Below are positions 1 through 7,172 of a stretch of DNA of 17,041 nt, piece after piece (positions within the stretch are counted from its first letter, which is position 1; every line of letters starts with the position of its first letter). The notes under the pieces were generated by a model, which was not told where the DNA came from, searched no databases, and saw nothing but the letters and a program-made list of their open reading frames with translations. Origin of the DNA: Chrysochromulina parva (Eukaryota > Haptophyta > Prymnesiales > Chrysochromulinaceae); the NCBI GenBank assembly GCA_002887195.1, contig PJAB01001125.1, positions 1-17,041 of the forward strand, read 5' to 3'. Made by a program: the position numbers and the translations under genes.

Positions 1-2147
1 ACCACGCGCCTGGCGAACGCGCCAGGGTTGGTGAGCTCGTACCCCGACGCGACCGCGGCCACGTCATACAGCAGCTCAGCGAATCCCTTGGCCGCGCCGT
101 CGGCCTTGCCGTCGCCACCCTTGCCGACCATCGCCTGCAGGCGCGCGACGACGGCGTGCTTGGGGTTGATCTCGAGGTTGGCGGCCATCCCAGCCATCAT
201 CGCATCTTCGGTGCCCTGGGCGGCCGCTTGCGCCCGCATAAAGCGCTGCATCTGAGGCGACATGCCCCACTGCGGCTGCACGAGCGCCGACGGCGACGCC
301 TCGAGGCGTGACGAAACCTCGACCTTGTCGACGCGGTCGCCGAGGACGCCCTTGAGAAAGTCGGTGACCGGCTTGAGGCTCTCCTTGGCCTGCTTGGCCT
401 CTGCCTTCTCCTCCTCTGACACCTCGCCCAGGTCCACATTCTCCTTGGCCGCATCGATCACGTCGTACTCCTTGTCCTTGACCTTGAACTTGCCCACGCC
501 CTGCAGCGCAATCTCGTCGATCTGGTCGAGCGCGAAGAGCACCTCGAACCCCTTCTTCTTTAGGCGCTCGAGCACGGGCGACGAGGAGGCGGCCGCCTTG
601 GACGCACCCGACAGGTAGTAGATCTGCGTCTGCGCCTCGGGCATGCGCGACACATAGTCAGGCAGCGAGGTGACCTTATCGCCGAGCGTCGACGAGAACG
701 TGACGAGATCGAGCAGCTTCTCCTTGTTCTCGGTGTCCTCGATGACGCCCACCTTCAGGTAGCGCCCAAAGTTGGATTGGAACTTGACCCATTTGGCCTC
801 GTCCTTCGCGAGGTCCTTGAACATGTCCATCGCCTTGCGCACGAGCCGCTTCGAGATGATCGAGAGCGTGCGCGACTTTTGGAGCAGCTCACGAGACACG
901 TTTAGAGGGAGGTCCTCGGAGTCCACCATCCCCTTGAGGAATGAAAGCCAACGCGGCAGCAGCTCGGACTCGAAATTATCCGAGATGAAGACGCGCTTCA
1001 CAAAGAGCTTCATCGGCTTGTTCTTGTCCGAGAACATGTCCTGAGACAGCTCCCACGGAACCGACGACGGGCAGAAGAGCATCGCCTTGAATTCTACCTG
1101 GCCCTCGAGCGAGAAGTGGGCCTGCGCCGCCGGCGTGTCGTACGCCTTGAAGGTGGTCTTGTAGAACTCGGCGTACTCGGCGTCGGTCACATCCTTCGGG
1201 TCGCGCATCCACAGCGGCTTCGCAAGGTTGACCGTCTCCCACACGTTGGTCGTGCGCGGCACGGTCTTGGTGGGCGGCGTCTCACCCTCCTTGACCTCCG
1301 CGTCTGGATCCGGCACTGTGTCGTACTCCGTCTTCTCGGCCCACATCTCGATGGGGAAGGAGATGAACTCCGAGTACCGCTTGAGCATCGAGCGCAGTGT
1401 GTAGTCGTCCAGATACTTATCCGCATCCTCCTTGAGTGAGAGGATGAGCCGCGTGCCGGAGCCCTCGATCGGCGCGCTGTCGTCTGGCGAGATCGTGTAC
1501 TTGTTGGCTGACTCGCTCTCCCATCGGAGCTGCGGCTCGCCCTCGGCGCGCGTGACGACCGTCACCCGGTCCGCCACGAGAAACGCCGAGTAGAAGCCCA
1601 CGCCGAACTTGCCGATCAGATTGCTCGCGTCCTTGCTCTGCCCGAGCGCCTCGGTGAACTTCTTCGTGCCGCTCATACCAATCTGGCCGAGGTTGGTCTG
1701 CAGCTCCTTGCGCGTCATGCCCACGCCGTTGTCCTCGATTGTGAGCGTGTTCGATTTCTTGTCGCCGATGATGCGGATGCGCCCGCTGAAACCGCCCGAA
1801 GCTTCGTCGGTCAGCTTGATGAACCGCTTCTTGTCGCACGCATCCGACGCATTGCTGACGAGCTCGCGCAGGAAGATGTCCTTGTCCGAGTACAAGCTAT
1901 TGATGATGATATCCATCACTTTGCTCACCTCAGCCTCGAACTCGTACTCAGTTTTCTCGGCCGTTGGCGCCTCAGCCTGCGCGAAGATGTCGCCTGACGT
2001 GCGCTTTGGCGATGCCGGCGTTGCGGTCGCTGCGCTGCTCGAGGCGGAGCGAGAGCCGCTGGCCGTAGGCGGCCGGGAGGACGGCACGAAGCCGCTCACG
2101 GCAGCCGCGAGGCAGGCTGCAGACACCAGAAGCGAGAAGGTCCTCAT
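1..2147 (-). CDS. HSP90C: Plastid-targeted Hsp90 chaperone (HSP90C/HtpG type), C-terminus cut by window edge
   Basis: ATP-dependent chaperone that folds client proteins; the leader suggests the plastid stroma. The frame opens with ATG at 2145-2147 and stays open for 715 codons to the left edge, so the C-terminus is missing. Visible GHKL ATPase motifs: LRELVSNASDA near residues 93-103, DNGVGM at 139-144, and GKFGVGFYS at about 179-187. The middle domain shows NVSRELLQKSR, with the conserved Arg of the catalytic loop. A dimerisation-domain stretch (QPQWGMSPQMQRFM, then LEINPKH) matches the HtpG/Hsp90 C-terminal domain. Residues 1-19 form a hydrophobic signal peptide followed by Phe-Val-Pro and an Ser/Thr/Ala/Pro/Arg-rich stretch to about residue 50, which resembles the signal-plus-transit leader with a +1 Phe found in complex plastids. 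No intron is needed. A GRP94-like ER protein is the alternative: it would need a KDEL-type tail, which lies outside the window, but the long polar presequence favours the plastid. Confidence 0.93.
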   Translation of the reverse strand, partial: MRTFSLLVSAACLAAAVSGFVPSSRPPTASGSRSASSSAATATPASPKRTSGDIFAQAEAPTAEKTEYEFEAEVSKVMDIIINSLYSDKDIFLRELVSNASDACDKKRFIKLTDEASGGFSGRIRIIGDKKSNTLTIEDNGVGMTRKELQTNLGQIGMSGTKKFTEALGQSKDASNLIGKFGVGFYSAFLVADRVTVVTRAEGEPQLRWESESANKYTISPDDSAPIEGSGTRLILSLKEDADKYLDDYTLRSMLKRYSEFISFPIEMWAEKTEYDTVPDPDAEVKEGETPPTKTVPRTTNVWETVNLAKPLWMRDPKDVTDAEYAEFYKTTFKAYDTPAAQAHFSLEGQVEFKAMLFCPSSVPWELSQDMFSDKNKPMKLFVKRVFISDNFESELLPRWLSFLKGMVDSEDLPLNVSRELLQKSRTLSIISKRLVRKAMDMFKDLAKDEAKWVKFQSNFGRYLKVGVIEDTENKEKLLDLVTFSSTLGDKVTSLPDYVSRMPEAQTQIYYLSGASKAAASSSPVLERLKKKGFEVLFALDQIDEIALQGVGKFKVKDKEYDVIDAAKENVDLGEVSEEEKAEAKQAKESLKPVTDFLKGVLGDRVDKVEVSSRLEASPSALVQPQWGMSPQMQRFMRAQAAAQGTEDAMMAGMAANLEINPKHAVVARLQAMVGKGGDGKADGAAKGFAELLYDVAAVASGYELTNPGAFARRV

Positions 2148-2192
2148 GATTGGACGATGTGAGGTCGTCGGCACGTGTCGGATGATGAAAAG

Positions 2193-2202
2193 CTTCGAGA
2201 AA
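2193..2202. promoter_or_regulatory. Heat-shock-element-like site nTTCnnGAAn
   Basis: The bases read cTTCgaGAAa, a perfect tail-to-tail pair of HSF half-sites, about 46 bases upstream of the Hsp90 start. A further GAA lies at 2187-2189 but is out of the 5-bp phase. One pair alone is a weak signal by chance; its position before an Hsp90 gene raises its value. Confidence 0.4.
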
Positions 2203-2296
2203 AGCGCCGTCTCGAGCGCGAACTTCAGAATTGTGCACGGGCTTCAGCCTCTCCCCCCACATTTTGCATGCGCAATCGCGCATCGATTGCACGTTT

Positions 2297-2306
2297 CTTC
2301 GCGAGA
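2297..2306. promoter_or_regulatory. Near-perfect heat-shock-element-like site
   Basis: The bases read cTTCgcGAGa, one mismatch from nTTCnnGAAn, with another TTC at 2295-2297 next to it. It lies about 150 bases upstream of the Hsp90 start in the shared divergent promoter. Confidence 0.25.
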
Positions 2307-2422
2307 CTCCAATTTCCGCGTCGCGGCTCCTGCTCCTGGAGCGGCCCTAACGAGCGACTCGAGCACTACAGGGATATCGAGCACGCGAACTAATCAACGG
2401 CTTTCCAGTTGGTTCGCCTTCC

Positions 2423-4228
2423 ATGTCAGGTTGTCTAGTCCGCTCACCTGTCGAGCTGCGACGCTTTGTCGTCCAGCAGGAGTTGAAGCAGCTCGTGCAA
2501 GATCAACAAGTTTTAGCACAACCTTCCCCGCCCTCGTCGCCCTTCCACGCACTTCGCAACGGCACTGCAGGCTCACCGTCAAGTGCGTCGACCCGGTCTG
2601 CATCTGCATCTGAACAGAGCACGGCGCGGGCGCGCAGCCCCTTTGCACACTCGCCCAAAGGATCAGCACGAGGAATATCTAGTGCGCGATCAAGTGCGCG
2701 TGCCAAACTGAAGGAGCCACGTGCGCTGCTCAACTCGAGTACCATGTGCGCCTCCGACTCAAGTACCTCCGCGTCCCGCGGCGTACAGCCCGAGGATCCT
2801 GTCCGGCCTTCACCCGTGCCGCGCTCGTTAGTCGCTCGCTACGACGCCTCTCTGGGCAATTATCGCAAGGCGGAGGCCATGCGCAAAGAGCGCAGCGAGA
2901 GGCGGGCAGTGCGTGCGACTCAAGCGACGCTGCAGCGCGAGCATGTCCAGAGCACGGTACGAAGTCATCGGCAGCTGGAAGACAACATTTCCATGGCGAG
3001 ACAGGAAGTGCAGCAGCGGAACGCGGCGCAGGCAGAAGCTCAGCGACAGCAGGAAGCGCTCTGGAAGAAGGCGCGTGCACAGGAGGACCGAGCGCTGCTT
3101 GCCGACGTCAAAGAGCGTGTGGGGCACTCACGCTCACTCGAGGCGAAGCTGCTCGAGCACGGGCGCAGCATCTCGACGGTCGGTCAGACGGTGGGAGGGC
3201 CTACAGGAGGCATAGGAGGATCCTCTGCTGCCTCTTTGTTGTCCATCGACCTCAGGAGTCATGAACACGGCAAAGGTCGTAGCCGAGAGGAGGCACTTCC
3301 AGGCAATCGCGAGCATGAACGTCGCAAGATGCAGCAGCAGGCGCTCAATCGAGAGCGTGCCGCAACGCAGCGCGCGCAGAGCAGCTCGCGCTGTCAGGCG
3401 GCGCTGAGCGCAGTCGAGGGGTTGAAGCGAGCTTCCGCGGAGGGCGGCCGGCAAGATGCCGCGTGCCGACAGCGAACCTTGCAACATCTCGAACTCCAGA
3501 GACTGCAGCGCGCGCAAGAGGGCCGTGAGGCGCGCCATGCCCACCGTGCCGAGGCGCAGCGCGAGCTGCGGGAGCGCTGCCGCCGGCGGCGGTTGGAGGC
3601 GCTCGAGGAGGAGAAGGCCGCAGACGCTGCCATCGCCCAGGCGCGTCACGAGGCGTGGGTATCGAAGCGAGGGCTGCGGAATCGAGTCTTTGCCGAACGG
3701 TACGCAAGCGCAAGCGCGGCGGGGGCCTTTGTAGAGGGCTCTCCATTTTTGGATCTGTACCTTATGGATGAGGTCACCCATGCACAGATCGCCGAGGCGA
3801 ATCGGCGGCTACTAGAGAGGCTCTCGTCAGCCCTGCCTCGGACGGAGTATCGAATAGACCGAGTAGCTGCGGCCGAGGCGCGCGAGGAGGCGGCGGCACC
3901 GGCGGCGGCTCGTCGATGGGCGGAGGAGCAGCGCATCGAGGGCGAGAACGCGATGATGAAGGAGCGGCTGCTTCATCCGAGGCGTACCAGCTGGGTAGGA
4001 TGGGCACTCGACGGCGAACAAGGCGACGAGGTTGACGTGAACGAGGAGGCGGGCGGGCACGATGAGGAGGAGCGCCCGCATTTGCTGCTGCACCTTGTTC
4101 AGCCCACACTCGAGCCCGCACCGATGGCACCAGAGGCCCTGTTGCAAAAGGATGGAGCACAACTGGACCCCGCTTGCTTCCACCCCGTCGACATGCTTTC
4201 GTTTGTCGTGCCGAAGGATGCCGCATAG
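2423..4228 (+). CDS. Unrecognised coiled-coil protein, 601 aa
   Basis: I do not recognise this protein. It starts at ATG 2423 and ends at TAG 4226-4228. Residues 1-30 form a short charged helix (ELRRFVVQQELKQLVQDQQ), followed by a Ser/Pro/Ala-rich disordered stretch to about 130. Two long Arg/Gln/Glu/Ala-rich coiled-coil segments follow, roughly 138-255 and 280-425, separated by a Gly/Ser-rich hinge (GGPTGGIGGSSAAS). A more ordered-looking block at about 408-470 holds HEAWVSKRGLRNRVFAERY and SPFLDLYLMDEVTHAQIAEANRRLLERL; this is the best candidate for a conserved domain. An acidic linker and hydrophobic C-terminus end it. There is no signal peptide or membrane helix. A cytoskeletal or ciliary scaffold would fit the composition but is only a guess. 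It shares its promoter region with Hsp90 and converges with the glycosyltransferase gene. Confidence 0.7.
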   Translation: MSGCLVRSPVELRRFVVQQELKQLVQDQQVLAQPSPPSSPFHALRNGTAGSPSSASTRSASASEQSTARARSPFAHSPKGSARGISSARSSARAKLKEPRALLNSSTMCASDSSTSASRGVQPEDPVRPSPVPRSLVARYDASLGNYRKAEAMRKERSERRAVRATQATLQREHVQSTVRSHRQLEDNISMARQEVQQRNAAQAEAQRQQEALWKKARAQEDRALLADVKERVGHSRSLEAKLLEHGRSISTVGQTVGGPTGGIGGSSAASLLSIDLRSHEHGKGRSREEALPGNREHERRKMQQQALNRERAATQRAQSSSRCQAALSAVEGLKRASAEGGRQDAACRQRTLQHLELQRLQRAQEGREARHAHRAEAQRELRERCRRRRLEALEEEKAADAAIAQARHEAWVSKRGLRNRVFAERYASASAAGAFVEGSPFLDLYLMDEVTHAQIAEANRRLLERLSSALPRTEYRIDRVAAAEAREEAAAPAAARRWAEEQRIEGENAMMKERLLHPRRTSWVGWALDGEQGDEVDVNEEAGGHDEEERPHLLLHLVQPTLEPAPMAPEALLQKDGAQLDPACFHPVDMLSFVVPKDAA

Positions 4229-4308
4229 TCCGTAGACGAGCAAGCCCTGCGATACATTTTGGTTAGAACGTTTCGGCAACGTTAGATGTTGGATAAACTC
4301 GACGTAAC

Positions 4309-4327
4309 GCCGGAACAAAAAACCGGC
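4309..4327. repeat. Small inverted repeat with A-rich loop
   Basis: GCCGG at 4309-4313 pairs with CCGGC at 4323-4327 around the A-rich loop AACAAAAAA. It lies about 80 bases past the stop of the coiled-coil gene. It may be part of a 3' UTR structure or chance. Confidence 0.3.
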
Positions 4328-4371
4328 AGCGTACCGCGGCCGGACAAGCGACAACGTCGCGTCAACGACGC

Positions 4372-4398
4372 GCGCGGTTTTGCTGTATAAAACCGCGC
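4372..4398. repeat. Perfect 10-bp inverted repeat, possible bidirectional 3'-end structure
   Basis: GCGCGGTTTT at 4372-4381 is the exact reverse complement of AAAACCGCGC at 4389-4398, with a 7-base loop. The stem could form on transcripts from either strand, each with a GC half and an A/T half. It lies about 145 bases past the coiled-coil gene stop and about 175 bases past the GT8 stop. Confidence 0.55.
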
Positions 4399-4571
4399 AC
4401 AACTACGTCGGATACAATTCGTAAGACCCCATCCTCGCTCTGGCCTCAGCCACTGTGACATCTCTATGACATCTCCTGAATCCTGTCGTCTCCTAACCTA
4501 CCCGTAACCGTGCGCGGGGGCGGGCGCACTGCGCTGTGCTGGAGGCTTGTGGGGCTATCGTATCGTGTGGG

Positions 4572-5801
4572 TCAAAGTAGGGTCAAGCTCCGGTCACCCG
4601 GTAAATTCCGGTGAATCCCGGTATGGTTACGCATCAGACCCATCGTGTGGTTGCTCTTGTCATGGCCCTTCAGGTTTCCCAGAGTGATCTGCCTGCAAGT
4701 ATGGCCGCCTTTGGCAAGCTTGCTGGCCTCCTTTTCGTGCAGGTGTCGAATGCGGCATGGGGCGCCCTTTTGGCTGCGGAGTGTTTTCATAGAAGAGTAG
4801 TGCCGACAGTTCCATTCGGTACCAACCATGCGGCTATAGATGCCACCCACGAGCTCGATGACCTGATTGTCGCCCAGCTCCTTGACCCGGTCCAGCGGCC
4901 CGAAAATTCGCGACATGGTCGCGTGATGGTGCGTCAGATTTCTCATCCGTCCCCAAATGTCGGCTACGCAGTACGGCAGCAAGTTCATCATCATCACGCC
5001 ATTGTTGAACATGTGGATTTCATCAGTGTTGTTCCTGGACGGTCCCCAGGGAGCCATGAAGCCAAAGAGCTTCCTGGCGACCTGCAAGTCGGTGAACTTC
5101 TCGTCGAGCCAGAATCGAAGTTTCCACGTCGGCACCGCCCGGCGAGAAACGACGAGCGGCACGCTCTCGTCGATCGTGAAGATGTCGACGACCTCCGGCC
5201 GTATCACGCACGTATCCGCATCTAAGTAGAGCGCCTGCTTGATGCCGACTGGCAAGAGTACGAAATGCGCCAGGTAGCGAAGCCATGCACCAATGCCAAG
5301 GGACTCGCCGTAGCGGAACGGCGCTTTCCCGTACGGCCCGATGCGACTGGTCTGATTGGCGAGAACTTTTCTATCGGGCTTCTTCCAGATTCGGGCCTTT
5401 TGCTTCGGCGTAATCGTATCGTCCCGTTTGTACGAGAACAGTTCCTCGTGCACTTGCTCCAGATCGTATTCGGACGCGTTGATGCGTACAAGATACATGC
5501 GCTTCCTCTCGAGCACCGAGCTTCCAAGCTCACAACGCCCTGTGCGAACAGCGACCTCGTCAAAGGGTCGATGCTCTTCCTTGCACCGAAGACTTTCGAA
5601 TATCTTGATCGAAGAGCAGTTCAACGCACCGTCGTGAAGCAGGACAAAGGCCGCATTGTGCACCACCACGTATGCGGACTGGATTGAGTCTCTTAGGTTC
5701 GCCAGCTGCTCAGCGCTGGCAGATGCGGATTGATGTCGCTCACGGCCGTAGCCCCACAGCAAGGCCCTATCAGCGAGCGCAGCAAGCTGACCGTTTAGCA
5801 T
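4572..5801 (-). CDS. Glycosyltransferase family 8 protein, 409 aa
   Basis: GT8 enzymes are retaining glycosyltransferases that move a sugar from a nucleotide sugar to a glycan, protein or lipid, usually in the ER/Golgi. Visible motifs: LYLDADTCV at 191-199, with the metal-binding DxD (D194, D196); MFNNGVMMMNL at about 264-274; GDNQ at 310-313; EWNCRH at 329-334; and IRHLHE at 351-356, the late His region that completes the metal site. Several N-x-S/T sites occur, as in a lumenal protein. The start is the first in-frame ATG (5799-5801) after an in-frame TAG at 5844-5846. Unusually, no signal anchor is visible in the first 60 residues, although the bases just before the ATG still read as plausible protein. 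A short 5' exon carrying the anchor may be missing. The acceptor sugar cannot be told. Confidence 0.88.
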   Translation of the reverse strand: MLNGQLAALADRALLWGYGRERHQSASASAEQLANLRDSIQSAYVVVHNAAFVLLHDGALNCSSIKIFESLRCKEEHRPFDEVAVRTGRCELGSSVLERKRMYLVRINASEYDLEQVHEELFSYKRDDTITPKQKARIWKKPDRKVLANQTSRIGPYGKAPFRYGESLGIGAWLRYLAHFVLLPVGIKQALYLDADTCVIRPEVVDIFTIDESVPLVVSRRAVPTWKLRFWLDEKFTDLQVARKLFGFMAPWGPSRNNTDEIHMFNNGVMMMNLLPYCVADIWGRMRNLTHHHATMSRIFGPLDRVKELGDNQVIELVGGIYSRMVGTEWNCRHYSSMKTLRSQKGAPCRIRHLHEKEASKLAKGGHTCRQITLGNLKGHDKSNHTMGLMRNHTGIHRNLPGDRSLTLL

Positions 5802-6115
5802 GGCGTCGCGGGCTGCGCGAACTGGAGAGTTACCAAAAACGGCCTAGGTGCTAGGATCTGTAACCACATCAGCACCCGCGGGGGCGGTACACAGTGCATT
5901 TAGATGCTAAGACCGCAGGCTGATATGTGAGACATGGACTGGCCACACTGCGTCTCGACACACTTGGTACGCAAACCGAGTCCGAGAATAACTAACCGTG
6001 CTCCAAGTTGACCTCATACAATCCGAAATGCATAAAGTAATAAAGGCGAGAGATCTTCATCATCGGCCTGGGCGCTGTCGGCTGTCACTGCTGCCGAGCT
6101 CGTGCACAAGCGCGT
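5802..6115. other. Intergenic region upstream of the GT8 gene
   Basis: These 314 bases lie between the ankyrin-protein stop and the GT8 start, both genes on the minus strand, so they hold the ankyrin 3' UTR and the GT8 promoter and 5' UTR. A minus-strand mini-frame at 5992-6063 starts with two Met codons and encodes 23 residues (MMKISRLYYFMHFGLY...). It is the only candidate I see for a hydrophobic first exon of the GT8 gene, and it is weak. Nothing else is clear. Confidence 0.4.
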
Positions 6116-7131
6116 TCACCACGCCCCCCACGCCCCACTTCCTCGGCCGAGGCCACCGAAGCCATTGGCGAGGCCTGGCACGGTCCCCGGCGGCGGCGTG
6201 GCGGACGCCGACGGCTTGGACGCCCCCGGCGTCACCACTGAGGACGCGCGCCCGCCAAGCCACGCCTCAAAAGGCAGCGGCAGCGGCTCTCTCGACAGCC
6301 CCGACGGCCCCACGGGAGGCGGCACGGGCGAATAGCTGAGCGCGGCAGCGCCCCCGCCATTCGGGCTGAAGAGCTCATCGAGAGCAGCGAGGAAGTGGGT
6401 GTCGTCGCCAGCTGCGGCGCGGCCTCCGAGCACCTCGCCGCTTGCCAACGAGGCACAGCCCCCGGCGGCAAGCGCCGTCGCCATCTGCCATCGGCCGTCA
6501 CCGAAGGCGGCTGCAGAGGCCCGCTGCTGTGCGCTGATGCCCGAGACGGCGCCCGAGACGGCGCCCGAGACGGCGCCCGAGGCGGACGCTGGGTGCAAAG
6601 GCTGGGCTCCGATCTGCGCCGCGGCAGCCGCTTGCGCCTGCGCCGCGGCCTGCGCCTGCACCACGGCAGCCGCTTGCGCCTGAGCCTGCGCCCGTGCCTG
6701 CGCGTGCGCCACGGCCTCTCTCGCGGAGGCTGCGGGGCCGGGGGTAGAGTCCGCCTTGGCCCGGCGCCTTGCCTCCTCGGCTGCCGCCTCGCGCGCCGCG
6801 CGCTCAGCCTCCGCGCGCTCGGCTTCTGCCTCCGCCTTGGCCTTGGCCGCCGCCTCCGCCTTCCGCTTGGCATCGCGCCGCGCCGCCTCTTCGAGCTTTC
6901 GAGCCTCCTCTGCTGCCTCGCGACGCGCTTGCACCTCGGCCCGATGGCGCTCCTCTTCGACGCGAGCCTGCTCGGCACGGCTCGCCGCGCGCGTCGCCTC
7001 CTCGCGCTTTCGAGTTTCCTCCCGTGCGATCTCCTCGCGCCGCCTCTGCTCGCGCGCCACCGCCGCTCTCTTCGCCTCGACCTTTTCCAGCCGTTGCCTC
7101 TCGGCCCGTTCCGCCGCCTCGGCCGCCTCGG

Positions 7132-7172
<41 letters not shown>

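Larger units (their letters stand above)
2148..2422. promoter_or_regulatory. Divergent promoter region between Hsp90 and a coiled-coil gene
   Basis: These 275 bases separate two start codons pointing away from each other, so both 5' UTRs and promoters must lie here. I see no TATA box. Two heat-shock-element-like inverted triplets are present (listed separately), which fits an Hsp90 promoter. The region also holds the palindrome-like GCATGCGCAATCGCGCAT near 2267-2284. Confidence 0.6.
4229..4571. other. Convergent 3' intergenic gap
   Basis: These 343 bases lie between the stop of the coiled-coil gene (+) and the stop of the GT8 gene (-), so they hold both 3' UTRs. They are more AT-rich than the flanking genes and contain two inverted repeats, listed separately. 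I see no gene here. Confidence 0.6.

Noticed and set aside
1609..2613. Plus-strand 334-codon open frame over the Hsp90 5' end and promoter
   Set aside because: It is antisense to strongly conserved Hsp90 codons and has no recognisable features.
4386..4392. TATAAAA as a promoter TATA box
   Set aside because: It lies in a gap between convergent genes, with no start codon of a credible gene downstream on either strand. It is part of the loop and arm of an inverted repeat.
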